Source: an uncultured Arthrobacter sp. (GTDB lineage Bacteria; Actinomycetota; Actinomycetes; Actinomycetales; Micrococcaceae). Taken from it: a stretch of 64,000 bases of DNA. Under the pieces are notes generated by a model that had not been told where the DNA came from, did no database searches, and was given only the letters and a program-made list of their open reading frames with translations. Below, piece after piece: positions 9,862 through 18,599 of the stretch. The translations under genes and the position numbers were made by a program. The stretch is taken from assembly GCF_947495145.1 (NCBI RefSeq), contig NZ_CANLXP010000002.1, positions 186,001-250,000 on the forward strand, written 5' to 3'. How positions within the stretch are numbered: the stretch's first letter is position 1; each line of letters begins with the position of its first letter.

Positions 9862-10710
9862 CTACAGGAAGATGTCGGGCACGAGGCGGTTCTCTGGCGC
9901 TCCCTGGCTGTACCCGCTGAAGTCCGTGACGCCTTCGGAGCGCAGCACCTCCTCGTCGGTGAAGAAGTTCCCCGTGCACTCGCCCGCCGGCCGAAGCAGT
10001 ACGGCGTGCGCGGCATCCGCAACGATGTCGGGCTTCCGTGCTGCCTGGATCAGCTCGCTGCCGCCGGGCATGTTGCGGATTGCCGCGGTGTCGATCAGCG
10101 TGCGCGGCCACAGCGAGTTGACCGCGATACCGTCACCGCGCAGTTCCTCGGCCAGCCCGAGAGTTGTCAGGCTCATGCCGTACTTCGCCATGGTGTAGGC
10201 CAGGTGCTTTCCCGCCCAGACCGGGTCAAGGTTCAGCGGCGGAGAGAGCGTCAGGATATGCGGGTTGGCCGCCTCGCGCAGCGCCGGAAGGGCGAACTTG
10301 CTGAGCATGAAGGTGCCGCGAACGTTGATGTCCGCCATGAGGTCGTAACGCTTCATTGAGACGTCGGGCGTCCTGGACAGATCAATTGCCGACGCATTGT
10401 TGACCACGACGTCGATGCCCCCGAATTCGGCGACCGTCGCCTCCACTGCCGAGGCCACGTCGTCGTCGTTCCTTACGTCCCCAACGAGGGCCAGCGCGCC
10501 TCCGCCCGCCGCACGGATCTGCTCCGCGGCGGTATGGACGGTGCCTTCGAGGCTGGGGTGGGGCTCACCGGTTTTGGCGAGGATGGCGACGTTGGCGCCG
10601 TCGCGGGCCGCGCGAAGGGCGATTGCGAGGCCGATGCCCCTGCTGCCGCCGGACATGAGGATGGTGCGCCCGGAAAGGGTGCCGGGCGTAGCTGCGCCAT
10701 TGCGAGTCAT
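9862..10710 (-). CDS. SDR-family oxidoreductase (HSDL2-like)
   Basis: This 282-residue short-chain dehydrogenase has the NAD(P)-binding SGGSRGIG motif near the N-terminus, VNNASAI, and the active-site YTMAK (Tyr-X3-Lys). The arrangement KTGEPHPSLEGTVHTAAEQI and the LSPPLNL segment match the HSDL2-like branch, thought to act on fatty-acid-related substrates. I chose ATG 10710 because a TATGGT hexamer sits 7 nt upstream, as in other leaderless genes here; an ATG at 10722 would add four residues. It is divergent from the acyl-CoA carboxylase gene at 10944, and a palindrome at 10752 lies between them. The substrate is not known. Confidence 0.85.
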   Translation of the reverse strand: MTRNGAATPGTLSGRTILMSGGSRGIGLAIALRAARDGANVAILAKTGEPHPSLEGTVHTAAEQIRAAGGGALALVGDVRNDDDVASAVEATVAEFGGIDVVVNNASAIDLSRTPDVSMKRYDLMADINVRGTFMLSKFALPALREAANPHILTLSPPLNLDPVWAGKHLAYTMAKYGMSLTTLGLAEELRGDGIAVNSLWPRTLIDTAAIRNMPGGSELIQAARKPDIVADAAHAVLLRPAGECTGNFFTDEEVLRSEGVTDFSGYSQGAPENRLVPDIFL

Positions 10711-10717
10711 AGGGGAC

Positions 10718-10723
10718 ACCATA
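10718..10723 (-). promoter_or_regulatory. -10 hexamer TATGGT of the SDR gene (leaderless)
   Basis: TATGGT lies 7 nt before ATG 10710 on the minus strand, which decides between the two possible starts. Confidence 0.45.
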
Positions 10724-10751
10724 ATCCGAAGACGGGGTCGAAAGCCTAATT

Positions 10752-10767
10752 GTTACCCGCGAGTAAC
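10752..10767. promoter_or_regulatory. palindrome GTTACCCGCGAGTAAC, candidate operator
   Basis: The arms GTTAC and GTAAC are perfect and the centre CCGCGA is nearly symmetric. It lies between the divergent SDR and acyl-CoA carboxylase genes, 42 bases upstream of the SDR start. The form is typical of TetR-type operators; the regulator is not in the window as far as I can tell. Confidence 0.45.
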
Positions 10768-10800
10768 TTCCGGCGCGGCGCTAAGTCTTTTGAGGAGTTG

Positions 10801-10817
10801 TTGTAGGTGTTCTACAG
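10801..10817. promoter_or_regulatory. inverted repeat TTGTAG-N5-CTACAg upstream of accD
   Basis: TTGTAG and CTACA are separated by five bases, about 127 bases before the carboxyltransferase start. A nearly identical but perfect repeat is found upstream of the biotin carboxylase gene at 19228-19246, which makes a shared regulator of the two acyl-CoA carboxylase genes plausible. Confidence 0.45.
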
Positions 10818-10943
10818 CCATCGGGGTCGATTAGCTCATTAGACTGGGCGGGAAGCCCGGTTCTTTGGAGGAAACCTACTTAACGCCCCCCTGCGGAACC
10901 GGCTACCTGCCAGCTACCCCAGACATCAATCGGAAGAGACTCG

Positions 10944-12587
10944 ATGCAACCCGAAACGCTTCCCCTCGATCAGGCCGCCACCCTCACAGAAGTCGCTGTC
11001 GATGCCGGCCCTGACCTCCAGACGACGGCGGGAAAGCTCGCCGACTTCCGGCAACGGCAGGAACGCACGCTCGCGCCGTCGGGCCAGGAAGCAATCGAGA
11101 AGCAGCACGCGCGAGGCAAGGGAACGGCACGTGAACGCATCGAGCTGCTCGTGGACCCGGGGTCCTTCGTGGAGTTCGATGCCCTCGCCGTCCACCGGTC
11201 CACGGCGTTCGGGATGGAGAAGAAGAAGCCGCTCGGCGACGGCGTGGTGTCCGGTTACGCCACCGTGGACGGGCGGCAGATCGCAATCTACAGCCAGGAC
11301 TTCACGGTGTACGGCGGGTCGCTCAGCCAGGTCAACGGCGAGAAGATCGTCAAGGTCCAGGAGTTTGCCCTCCGCAACGGCTGCCCGCTGGTGGGCATCA
11401 ACGACGGCGGCGGCGCACGTATCCAGGAGGGCGTCGCTTCGCTCGCGATGTTCGCTGACATCTTCCGGAACAACGTCCACGCCTCGGGTGTGGTCCCGCA
11501 GATCTCGCTCATCATGGGCCCGTGTGCCGGCGGCGCCGCGTACTCCCCTGCCCTGACCGACTACGTGGTCATGGTGGACAAGAGCTCGCACATGTTCATC
11601 ACCGGCCCCGACGTCATCAAGACCGTCACCGGCGAGGACGTGGACATGGAAACCCTGGGAGGTGCGCGCCAGCACAACTCCACCACGGGCACCTCCACCT
11701 ACCTGGCCGCCGATGAGCAGGATGCCATCGACTTCGTCCGGGAGCTGCTCGACTTCCTGCCCTCGAACAACCTCGCCGAAGCGCCGCTTACCGAGTTCAC
11801 CGAGGAGCTTGAACTCAACGAGGTTGACGCCCAGCTCGATACGCTCATCCCCGACTCCGCCAACCAGCCGTACGACATGCATACCGTCATTTCGACGATC
11901 GTTGACGACGGCCACTTCCTGGAGATGCAGTCGCTGTACGCGCCGAACGTGGTGATCGGCTACGCCCGCGTCGAGGGCCACACCATCGGCATCGTCGCCA
12001 ACCAGCCGATGCAGTTCGCGGGCACCCTCGACATCGCTGCCTCCGAGAAAGCCGCACGGTTTGTCCGCCACTGCGACGCGTTCAACATCCCGATCCTCAC
12101 CCTGGTGGACGTGCCGGGCTTCCTGCCGGGGAAGGACCAGGAGTTCAACGGCATCATCCGGCGCGGGGCCAAGCTCCTGTACGCCTATGCGGAGGCAACG
12201 GTTCCCAAGCTGACCATCATCACCCGCAAGGCCTACGGCGGCGCGTACATCGTGATGGGTTCCAAGAAACTCGGTGCGGACATCAACCTGGCCTGGCCTA
12301 CCGCGCAGATCGGCGTCATGGGCGCTCAGGGCGCCGTGAACATCCTCTACCGCGGTCATCTGAAATCAGTGGCCGACGCCGGCGGCAACGTTGAAGCCGC
12401 CCGCACCGAGGTGGTCAACCAGTACGAAGAGGAACTGCTCAACCCTTACCAGGCTGCCCAGCTGGGCTACGTCGACGCCGTGATCGCCCCGTCGGACACC
12501 CGCGTCCAGGTGGTCCGCGGCCTGCGGGCCCTGCGCGACAAACGCGCCTCGCTGCCCGCCAAGAAGCACGGGAACATCCCGCTATGA
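10944..12587 (+). CDS. accD: acyl-CoA (propionyl/acetyl-CoA) carboxylase carboxyltransferase beta subunit
   Basis: The 547-residue subunit transfers the carboxyl group from carboxybiotin to an acyl-CoA, giving malonyl- or methylmalonyl-CoA for lipid synthesis. It has the crotonase-like double domain with the typical oxyanion-hole stretches GGGARIQEG and [16 protein letters not shown], and C-terminal [14 protein letters not shown] and [16 protein letters not shown]. Length and motifs fit the AccD5/PccB group. A GGAAGAG ribosome site precedes ATG 10944. The stop overlaps the start of the epsilon subunit gene (ATGA), and birA lies divergently upstream, as in Mycobacterium birA-accD5-accE5. Substrate chain length cannot be read from sequence alone. 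Confidence 0.95.
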   Translation: MQPETLPLDQAATLTEVAVDAGPDLQTTAGKLADFRQRQERTLAPSGQEAIEKQHARGKGTARERIELLVDPGSFVEFDALAVHRSTAFGMEKKKPLGDGVVSGYATVDGRQIAIYSQDFTVYGGSLSQVNGEKIVKVQEFALRNGCPLVGINDGGGARIQEGVASLAMFADIFRNNVHASGVVPQISLIMGPCAGGAAYSPALTDYVVMVDKSSHMFITGPDVIKTVTGEDVDMETLGGARQHNSTTGTSTYLAADEQDAIDFVRELLDFLPSNNLAEAPLTEFTEELELNEVDAQLDTLIPDSANQPYDMHTVISTIVDDGHFLEMQSLYAPNVVIGYARVEGHTIGIVANQPMQFAGTLDIAASEKAARFVRHCDAFNIPILTLVDVPGFLPGKDQEFNGIIRRGAKLLYAYAEATVPKLTIITRKAYGGAYIVMGSKKLGADINLAWPTAQIGVMGAQGAVNILYRGHLKSVADAGGNVEAARTEVVNQYEEELLNPYQAAQLGYVDAVIAPSDTRVQVVRGLRALRDKRASLPAKKHGNIPL

Positions 12588-12859
12588 GTGCCGATATGTT
12601 GCCTGTGCAGGAAGCAGCGCACGAAAGTTCGCAGGAAGCACTGCAGGAATCCCAGCAGGAAACTCCGTTCTTCCAGGTGGTTGCAGGGAACCCGACGCCG
12701 GAGGAGCTGGCGGCCCTCGCCGTCGTCGTGCTTGGACTGCAGGGGAACGACGACGACGGACGCCGGCCGGCTTCGCACCGCACCTGGATCCGGCGGGACC
12801 AACTGCGGCTGGGTCCGCGGCCGGGGCCCGGTTCGTGGCGCCGCAGCGCCTTACGGTAG
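12584..12859 (+). CDS. accE: acyl-CoA carboxylase epsilon subunit
   Basis: This 91-residue protein has the actinobacterial AccE layout. A variable acidic N-terminus is followed by the conserved core [21 protein letters not shown] and a basic, proline-rich tail ([22 protein letters not shown]). AccE bridges the alpha and beta subunits and raises activity of the carboxylase complex. The ATG overlaps the accD stop by four bases, so the two are translationally coupled. Conservation outside the core is low, so recognition rests on the core and the position. Confidence 0.93.
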   Translation: MSADMLPVQEAAHESSQEALQESQQETPFFQVVAGNPTPEELAALAVVVLGLQGNDDDGRRPASHRTWIRRDQLRLGPRPGPGSWRRSALR

Positions 12860-12987
12860 GCGCGTGACGAAAAGCGTGACGGTCAGCGCCTGATGGTGAG
12901 CGCCAGACGGTAACTTCGAAGAGTCCTTTCGCAACACCGGCGAACAACCATAGGCTGGGGGTAGCCCAACCCGGCGGAAGGAACCTG

Positions 12988-13431
12988 ATGGACCCCAGGG
13001 AAGACGAGTATCGAGGACAGCCTGGCACGCTCCACATGTCGGAGGATCTCTCGGAAACCAGGTGCTGGGCGCTGCTGAGTACGCAGCAGACCGGCAGGTT
13101 CGGTTTCCTGCGGGACGGCTCGATCCAGATTTACCCCGTCAACTACCTGGTACAGGACGGCGGCATCTACTTCCGGACGCGTGAGGACGGGGATATCGGC
13201 AGTGTGCTTCCCCTGGGTGACTGCGCTTTCCAGGTGGACGAGGTCCGGTCGGAGGCGATGGCCGGCTGGTCCGTTCTGGCCAACGGAACCGCTGATATTG
13301 TCCGCGACGACGCGTTGCTGACCGAACTGTGGGGGCGGTCGGCCCAGGAGCCATGGGCCGGAGGATCACGGACCACCTTCGTGCAGATCCGAACCTCGAA
13401 GATCAGCGGCCGCAGTGTCCAGGCAGTCTGA
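12988..13431 (+). CDS. pyridoxamine 5'-phosphate oxidase family flavin-binding protein
   Basis: The 147-residue protein has the split-barrel fold features of PPOX-like proteins: CWALLSTQQTGRFGFLRDG, YPVNYLVQDGGIYFRT and CAFQVDEV, with a C-terminal VQIRTSKISGRSV strand. Such proteins bind FMN or F420, often as dimers, and many have no known substrate. A GGAAGGAA ribosome site precedes ATG 12988. It is followed 14 nt after its stop by a cupin gene, probably in one transcript. Confidence 0.82.
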   Translation: MDPREDEYRGQPGTLHMSEDLSETRCWALLSTQQTGRFGFLRDGSIQIYPVNYLVQDGGIYFRTREDGDIGSVLPLGDCAFQVDEVRSEAMAGWSVLANGTADIVRDDALLTELWGRSAQEPWAGGSRTTFVQIRTSKISGRSVQAV

Positions 13432-13444
13432 GGCGGACAGTAAC

Positions 13445-13777
13445 GTGCAGAAAATGTCACTGACCGCGTTGCTGCGGAACCAGCTCGAACTCGCCCGGAA
13501 CGCCTCGAGCGGACGGAGCGCCCGGACGGTCTTCGGCGGACACGAGCAGACCTTGCGCCAGACCATGATCGCCCTGCTCGCAGGCGAGTTGATGGCCGAA
13601 CACGAGAATCCCGGCGAGGCTACGGTCCAGGTGCTGCAGGGCCGCGTGACGCTCCGCGCAGGCGACGTGTCCTGGGAAGGATCCCCTGGGGATCTGCTGA
13701 TCGTCCCCCAGTCGCGCCATTCCCTCGAGGCAATCGAGGAGTCCGTTGTTCTCCTGACCGTGGCAAAGCTTTCCTGA
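13445..13777 (+). CDS. small cupin-domain protein
   Basis: A single cupin barrel of about 110 residues, with HENPGEATVQVLQGRVTLRAG and GDLLIVPQSRHSLEA. The usual metal-binding histidines are partly kept (H in AEHENPG and in SRHSLEA), so metal binding is possible but unproven. I chose GTG 13445 because AGGCGG lies eight bases upstream; an earlier GTG at 13415 would overlap the preceding gene, and an ATG at 13454 is also possible. Function unknown; stress- or detoxification-related cupins of this size are common beside PPOX-like genes. The stop is three bases from the end of the convergent serpin gene. Confidence 0.75.
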   Translation: MQKMSLTALLRNQLELARNASSGRSARTVFGGHEQTLRQTMIALLAGELMAEHENPGEATVQVLQGRVTLRAGDVSWEGSPGDLLIVPQSRHSLEAIEESVVLLTVAKLS

Positions 13778-13779
13778 CG

Positions 13780-15045
13780 CTAACCCTGGCTCGGGTCCAG
13801 CACCGTTCCGAGGAACAGCGGCAACCCGGTGTCTTCGTGAAGGATCTGGTACAGGAACGGCCGGTCGAAGGCCAGTTCAATGTCCGGCTCGGCGAATCCA
13901 GACTCGGCCATGCTGATCTGGGTCACGGCGGCGGCGATGGTGCCCTTTTCGGCAACCGTGATGTTGGCTGATTGGGCGGCGCCCTCCACGTAGAGTCCGT
14001 CGGCGCTGATGCCGCTGAAGTCGGGCGTCATACCCATAGCCTCCTCCAGCCCCATAGTGGTGAGCACCTCCTTGAGGTCGAGGTCGTACGTGTGATCCCA
14101 GGACGGCACGGTAAGCGCAACGAGCGCTTCACCGGCGCCGTCCATCATGGCGTTCACCTCTGCCAGCGCCGTCTCGTCGAGAACGGGGCTGGAGCCTGCT
14201 GCCGGCAGAATCAGCCGCATGCTGAATCCGTTGTTATAGGGCAGGTCGATGCCCTGCCAGCCGTCGCCCTCCGCGTAGCTCAGCGGGAGCACCGTGTGCA
14301 TAAGCGGAGCCTCAACGTTGCCGCCGTCGGTGGCGAACAAACCCGGACTCGTGTTGGTTGGATCAAACGGGTCAGCCCAGGCAGCAGCGAAGTAGACCGT
14401 GTTGATGATGTTCAGGCGGGTCAGCTCCGTGGGCTCGATCGGCACTTCCTCGATCCGCCCGCCGGTGTGCTGGTTCACCCACGCGTTCATGGCATCGAGC
14501 GCGCCCTCACCCGCGTAGTCCACCGGATAAACGCCGGAGCCGTACTGTTCTGCCAGCAGCTCAAGGAATGCGTCCTCAAGCACCAGATCCTCTGCCGGGA
14601 AGAGCCCGTTTGCAAGGTGAAACAACGGATCCGCCGGCGATTCCTCGTCGTCCACTGTGCCGGGGTCGCCGTCGTGCAGTTTCCAGTCCGTCAGCAGAGC
14701 ATTCATCGCCTCGTCACGGTGTTCCGTCGGTAGACCGAGAACCGAGTCCATCTCTGCCGCCGTCGTCGTCCGTGCACCGACCCTCAGCATGGCGAGCGCT
14801 GCGAGGGCGCTGACCGGACTGGTGACCTGGTTCCTGTCCGGGGCCGCCGCAAGCATCGATGCGCCAATGCGGTAGGAGGATTTCCGCAGCGCGGCAATGG
14901 CGTCGGGATGGTCCGTCAAAGCCACGGACTGACGCTGGACATCAGCGATTCGCTGCTGCGGTGCGGCGGGCGTTCCACAGCCGGTAAGCGCCAGCACTTC
15001 GGCGGCCAGAACCGAGGCAAGAAGCCTTCTTGCGATACTGCTCAT
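13780..15045 (-). CDS. serpin-family protease inhibitor, predicted lipoprotein
   Basis: The 421-residue protein begins with a basic signal peptide and lipobox LTGC (lipid-anchored C23), so it should sit on the outer face of the membrane. The rest is a full-length serpin fold: QVTSPVSALAALAMLRVGA, NIINTVYFAAAWADPFDP, the breach and shutter segments, and near the C-terminus the hinge EKGTIAAAVT followed by the reactive-centre loop and DRPFLYQILHEDTGLPLFLGTV. The small-residue hinge suggests a true inhibitor able to insert its loop. ATG 15045 has a GAGGGGA ribosome site. A much longer open frame to 16851 exists but its extra part is antisense to the DUF885 gene and is not real. Target protease unknown. 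Confidence 0.9.
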   Translation of the reverse strand: MSSIARRLLASVLAAEVLALTGCGTPAAPQQRIADVQRQSVALTDHPDAIAALRKSSYRIGASMLAAAPDRNQVTSPVSALAALAMLRVGARTTTAAEMDSVLGLPTEHRDEAMNALLTDWKLHDGDPGTVDDEESPADPLFHLANGLFPAEDLVLEDAFLELLAEQYGSGVYPVDYAGEGALDAMNAWVNQHTGGRIEEVPIEPTELTRLNIINTVYFAAAWADPFDPTNTSPGLFATDGGNVEAPLMHTVLPLSYAEGDGWQGIDLPYNNGFSMRLILPAAGSSPVLDETALAEVNAMMDGAGEALVALTVPSWDHTYDLDLKEVLTTMGLEEAMGMTPDFSGISADGLYVEGAAQSANITVAEKGTIAAAVTQISMAESGFAEPDIELAFDRPFLYQILHEDTGLPLFLGTVLDPSQG

Positions 15046-15186
15046 ACGTGTCCCCTCATAACGGATTCGCCGGTGATCAAAGGTAGGCCCGATGGCTGCT
15101 TCCACTCCAGCACAGCCGGAACACGATCCGGTCACGATCCCGCCAAAGGGTGGACAGCTCTGTTCCCGTGGGCAACAACGTGCCGT

Positions 15187-15192
15187 TAGGCT
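15187..15192 (+). promoter_or_regulatory. -10 hexamer TAGGCT of the DUF885 gene (leaderless)
   Basis: TAGGCT lies 6 nt before GTG 15199, with no ribosome site. Confidence 0.6.
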
Positions 15193-15198
15193 CGACGG

Positions 15199-16914
15199 GT
15201 GACCAATGAAACTTCCACCGTAAACCTGACCGCCGAGGCTCCCACCCGTGCCCAGACGGCCATCGACGCTGTTGCCGAGGCCTATACGGAGATGCTGCTC
15301 CAGCTCGATCCGTCCTTCGCCACCCAACTGGGCCTGCCGGGACACGAAACCGAGTACCGCGACTACTCCCCCGCCGGGTTGGAGGCCTTCGCTGAAGCCA
15401 CGAGGGAAACCCTCGGCCGGCTGGACGACCTGGAGCCGAGTGACGACGTCGACGCCGTCACTCTCGATGCGATGCGCGAACGCCTCGGGCTGGAACTGGA
15501 AATCCACGAGACCGGGTTGAACCTCGCGGACCTGAACAACCTGGCCTGCCCGGCCCAGGGTATCCGCATGGTCTTCGACCTCATGCCCACCGACACCGCT
15601 GAGCAGTGGCACCATATTGCCGGGCGGCTCTGTAATGTGCCGGACGCCGTCGGCGGCTACATCACCTCGCTCCGTGAGGGGAAGAACCGGGGCATCCTGC
15701 CCGCGGCCCGCCAGGTGCGCATCGTCATCGAGCAGACCACTGCCTACGCTGCCGACGGCGGCTACTTCGATGAGTACGTCAGCGGCGCCACCATTGACGA
15801 CGACGGCGGCCTTCCGGACTCCGTGCGCACTGAACTCGCTGCCGGCTGCGAAGCGGCCCGCAACGCCTACCGCCAACTCAGCACCTTCCTTGAGGAAGAG
15901 CTCCTGCCGGAGGCTCCCGAGAAGGACGCGGTGGGACGTGAGCGTTACTCGCTGATGTCGCGGCAGTTCCTGGGCGCCACGGTGGATCTCGAGGAGACCT
16001 ACCAGTGGGGCGTTGAGGAACTCGACCGCCTCATTGCCGAGCAGGAGTCGGTCGCCAACGAGATCAAGGAGGGCGCATCGATCGAGGAGGCAATGCGCAT
16101 CCTCGATGAGTCGCCCGATCGCCAACTGCAGGGAACCGACGCACTGCAGGCCTGGATGCAGGGGCTCTCGGACCGCGCGGTCAACGAGCTCGCCGGAGTC
16201 CACTTCGATATTCCTGACATCATGCGCGAGATCGAGTGCATGATCGCCCCCACCAAGGAAGGCGGCATCTACTACACCGGTCCCAGCGACGACTTCGCCC
16301 GGCCGGGCCGCATGTGGTGGTCGGTTCCCGAGGGTGAAGACTCCTTCACCACGTGGAAGGAAACCACCACCGTTTACCACGAGGGTGTTCCGGGCCACCA
16401 CCTGCAGATCGCCACGGCCACCTTCCAGCGGGGGCTCCTCAACTCCTGGCGCCGCAACGCCGTCTGGGTTTCCGGCCATGGTGAGGGCTGGGCACTCTAC
16501 GCGGAGCGTCTCATGGAAGATCTCGGCTACCTGAGTGACCCGGGAGACCGGCTCGGCATGCTCGATGCGCAGCGGATGCGTGCGGCCCGTGTGGTCTTCG
16601 ACATCGGCGTCCACCTCGAGCTCGAGATACCCGAACGGTGGGGCTCCGGAACCTGGACCCCCGACAAGGGCTACGAGTTCCTGAAGAAGAACATCGCCAT
16701 CAGCGAGGGCCAGCTGAACTTCGAGTTCAACCGCTACCTCGGCTGGCCGGGACAGGCGCCTGCTTACAAGATCGGCCAGCGTCTCTGGGAGCAGATCCGC
16801 GACGAGGTCAAGCAGCGCGAAGGCGAATCCTTCAACCTGCGCGATTTCCACACCCGCGCCCTGAACCTTGGCTCTGTGGGACTGGACACACTGCGCAGGG
16901 CGCTGCTCAGCTAG
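15199..16914 (+). CDS. DUF885-family zinc metallopeptidase-like protein
   Basis: This 571-residue protein belongs to the DUF885 family, which is mostly alpha-helical and related to M2/M3-type metallopeptidases. The metal site is visible as YHEGVPGHHLQ (near residue 394) with a downstream GHGEGWALYAERL glutamate motif (near residue 430). No signal peptide is seen, so it is probably cytoplasmic. The start is GTG 15199, supported by the leaderless TAGGCT hexamer. It is divergent from the serpin gene. A 60 bp palindromic element follows its stop. Peptide substrates are not known. Confidence 0.88.
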   Translation: MTNETSTVNLTAEAPTRAQTAIDAVAEAYTEMLLQLDPSFATQLGLPGHETEYRDYSPAGLEAFAEATRETLGRLDDLEPSDDVDAVTLDAMRERLGLELEIHETGLNLADLNNLACPAQGIRMVFDLMPTDTAEQWHHIAGRLCNVPDAVGGYITSLREGKNRGILPAARQVRIVIEQTTAYAADGGYFDEYVSGATIDDDGGLPDSVRTELAAGCEAARNAYRQLSTFLEEELLPEAPEKDAVGRERYSLMSRQFLGATVDLEETYQWGVEELDRLIAEQESVANEIKEGASIEEAMRILDESPDRQLQGTDALQAWMQGLSDRAVNELAGVHFDIPDIMREIECMIAPTKEGGIYYTGPSDDFARPGRMWWSVPEGEDSFTTWKETTTVYHEGVPGHHLQIATATFQRGLLNSWRRNAVWVSGHGEGWALYAERLMEDLGYLSDPGDRLGMLDAQRMRAARVVFDIGVHLELEIPERWGSGTWTPDKGYEFLKKNIAISEGQLNFEFNRYLGWPGQAPAYKIGQRLWEQIRDEVKQREGESFNLRDFHTRALNLGSVGLDTLRRALLS

Positions 16915-16965
16915 TCCCCTCGCTGGTCCCCCGCTGTTCCCCGCTAGTCACCCGCAGTCCCCCGC

Positions 16966-17025
16966 GTTGATTTGGCAGGACACGCCCCGAATGGAGAATC
17001 ATTCGGGGTGTGTCCTGCCAACTCA
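16966..17025. repeat. palindromic element 1 (GTTGATTTGGCAGGACAC family)
   Basis: A 60 bp inverted repeat with loop around GGAGAATC. The arms end in CGCCCCGAAT and ATTCGGGGTGTG. One of six copies in this window. It lies 51 bases after the DUF885 stop and before the symporter promoter. Confidence 0.9.
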
Positions 17026-17082
17026 TTTGGTTCAGGATGAAACATTTCGCAATAACCAGTTTGTTTGTTAGGGGAACGAACC

Positions 17083-17088
17083 TACTGT
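17083..17088 (+). promoter_or_regulatory. -10 hexamer TACTGT of the symporter gene (leaderless)
   Basis: TACTGT sits 6 nt before GTG 17095, and TTGTTT at 17061-17066 could be a -35 with 16 bp spacing. This decides the GTG over a TTG at 17065. Confidence 0.55.
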
Positions 17089-17094
17089 TCTCGG

Positions 17095-18486
17095 GTGACT
17101 TCAGAAACTTCCGCTCCGGCGTCCCGCAGGCTGCCCCGCTGGGCGACCTCCTTCGGACCGCAAATCATCGCTGCCCTCATCGTCGGCCTGGCACTCGGTC
17201 TGGTGGCCAAGTACTCCGGCCACACTGACGAGACGCCCACGGCTCTCGGCACAACCCTCGCGACCATCGGTTCCAGCTACGTCGCGCTTCTGAAGGCCGC
17301 CGTCGTACCCCTGATCTTCACCGCTGTGGTGAGCTCGATCGCCAACCTCCGTGCAGTCCACAACGCCGCACGCCTGGCTGGACAGACGCTGCTCTGGTTC
17401 GCCATTACCGCACTGATTTCAGTGGTGATCGGCATCGGCCTCGGAACGATCTTCCAGCCCGGCGCAAACACCAACGCTGCGCCTCCGAGCGAGTACACCG
17501 GCCGGACCGGTGACTGGTGGGCGTTCCTGACCGGACTCATCCCCGCAAACTTCCTTGGCCTGCAGGCCTCGTCCAGCGTGGACGACGCCGGTGCCGTCAC
17601 CACCGGCCTCAGCTTCAACGTGCTGCAGGTCCTGGTGGTTGCCGTCGCAATCGGCATCGCCGCCCTGAAAGTGGGCAAGCCCGCCGAACCGTTCCTCGCC
17701 CTCAATGCCTCCGCTCTCGCCGTCATCCAGAAGGTGCTGTGGTGGATCATCCGGATCGCGCCGATCGGCACCGTCGGCCTGATCGGCAAGGCAGTTGCTG
17801 TCTACGGCTGGGACACCATTGGTTCGCTGGGCAAGTTCACGCTCGCCATCTATGTGGGCCTTGCGCTGGTGCTGTTCGCCGTCTATCCCGTACTGATCCG
17901 CGCCAACGGTCTGTCTGTGAAGCAGTACTTCTCCGGCGCGTGGCCCGCGATCCAGTTGGCCTTCGTATCCCGCTCGTCCATCGGCACCCTTCCGCTGACC
18001 CAGCGGGTGACCGAGCGTAACCTCGGCGTTCCGCGCAGCTACGCGTCCTTCGCCGTGCCGCTCGGCGCGACCACCAAAATGGATGGCTGCGCCGCCATCT
18101 ACCCAGCTATCGCAGCGATCTTCGTGGCCCAGTTCTTCGGCATCCAGCTGGACTTCGGGCAGTACGTACTGATCGCCCTGGTTTCCGTGCTGGGGTCCGC
18201 AGCGACCGCGGGCACCACGGGCGCCGTCGTCATGCTTACCCTGACGCTCTCCACGCTGGGACTGCCGCTTGCCGGCGTCGGTCTGCTGCTCGCCGTCGAC
18301 CCCATCCTGGACATGGGCCGCACCGCTGTGAACGTGGCCGGCCAGGCGCTCGTGCCGACGATCGTCGCCAAGCGGGAAAAGCTCCTCGACACGGACCTCT
18401 ACAACGCCAAGCGCACGGGAGATCCGTTCGTTGATGACACCCCGACGGCGGATGCAGCACCTGAGCTCGCCGAGTCGAAGGCCTAG
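17095..18486 (+). CDS. dicarboxylate/amino acid:cation symporter (DAACS/SDF family)
   Basis: The 463-residue membrane protein has the SDF family pattern of eight transmembrane helices plus two re-entrant hairpins. Diagnostic stretches are the serine-rich SRSSIGTLPLT hairpin, the FAVPLGATTKMDGCAAIYP segment (the NMDGT-type sodium/substrate site, here KMDGC) and VDPILDMGRTAVNVAGQA. It should import C4-dicarboxylates or glutamate/aspartate with sodium or protons. The usual N in NMDGT is replaced by K, a difference seen in some family members that may affect cation coupling. Flanked on both sides by palindromic elements 1 and 2. Confidence 0.9.
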   Translation: MTSETSAPASRRLPRWATSFGPQIIAALIVGLALGLVAKYSGHTDETPTALGTTLATIGSSYVALLKAAVVPLIFTAVVSSIANLRAVHNAARLAGQTLLWFAITALISVVIGIGLGTIFQPGANTNAAPPSEYTGRTGDWWAFLTGLIPANFLGLQASSSVDDAGAVTTGLSFNVLQVLVVAVAIGIAALKVGKPAEPFLALNASALAVIQKVLWWIIRIAPIGTVGLIGKAVAVYGWDTIGSLGKFTLAIYVGLALVLFAVYPVLIRANGLSVKQYFSGAWPAIQLAFVSRSSIGTLPLTQRVTERNLGVPRSYASFAVPLGATTKMDGCAAIYPAIAAIFVAQFFGIQLDFGQYVLIALVSVLGSAATAGTTGAVVMLTLTLSTLGLPLAGVGLLLAVDPILDMGRTAVNVAGQALVPTIVAKREKLLDTDLYNAKRTGDPFVDDTPTADAAPELAESKA

Positions 18487-18500
18487 CCTCCCACCCTCCC

Positions 18501-18560
18501 GTTGAGTTGGCAGGACACGCCCCGAAAAGCACGTCATTCGGGGTGTGTCCTGCCAACTCA
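18501..18560. repeat. palindromic element 2
   Basis: A 60 bp inverted repeat with stem GTTGAGTTGGCAGGACAC extended by GCCCCGAA / TTCGGGGTGTG; only a G-T wobble interrupts the arms. It starts 14 bases after the symporter stop. Confidence 0.92.
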
Positions 18561-18586
18561 CGGTGTTTAAGGAGCGCCGGGAATAC

Positions 18587-18592
18587 TAGGCT
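18587..18592 (+). promoter_or_regulatory. -10 hexamer TAGGCT of maf (leaderless)
   Basis: TAGGCT lies 7 nt before ATG 18600, with no ribosome site. Confidence 0.55.
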
Positions 18593-18599
18593 GGTCCGC

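Noticed and set aside
10926-12359. Long antisense frame opposite accD
   Set aside because: Shadow of a high-GC gene; no motifs, no ribosome site, and the plus strand encodes a complete carboxyltransferase.
13780-16851. A 1023-codon open frame on the minus strand
   Set aside because: Only the part from 15045 down is the serpin. The first 600 codons are antisense to the DUF885 gene, whose motifs and reading-frame bias are clear, and the serpin has its own lipoprotein signal and ribosome site.
16966-18560. Elements 1 and 2 as ends of a composite transposon carrying the symporter
   Set aside because: No transposase and no target-site duplication is visible, and other copies lie singly at gene ends, so a scattered repeat family explains them better.
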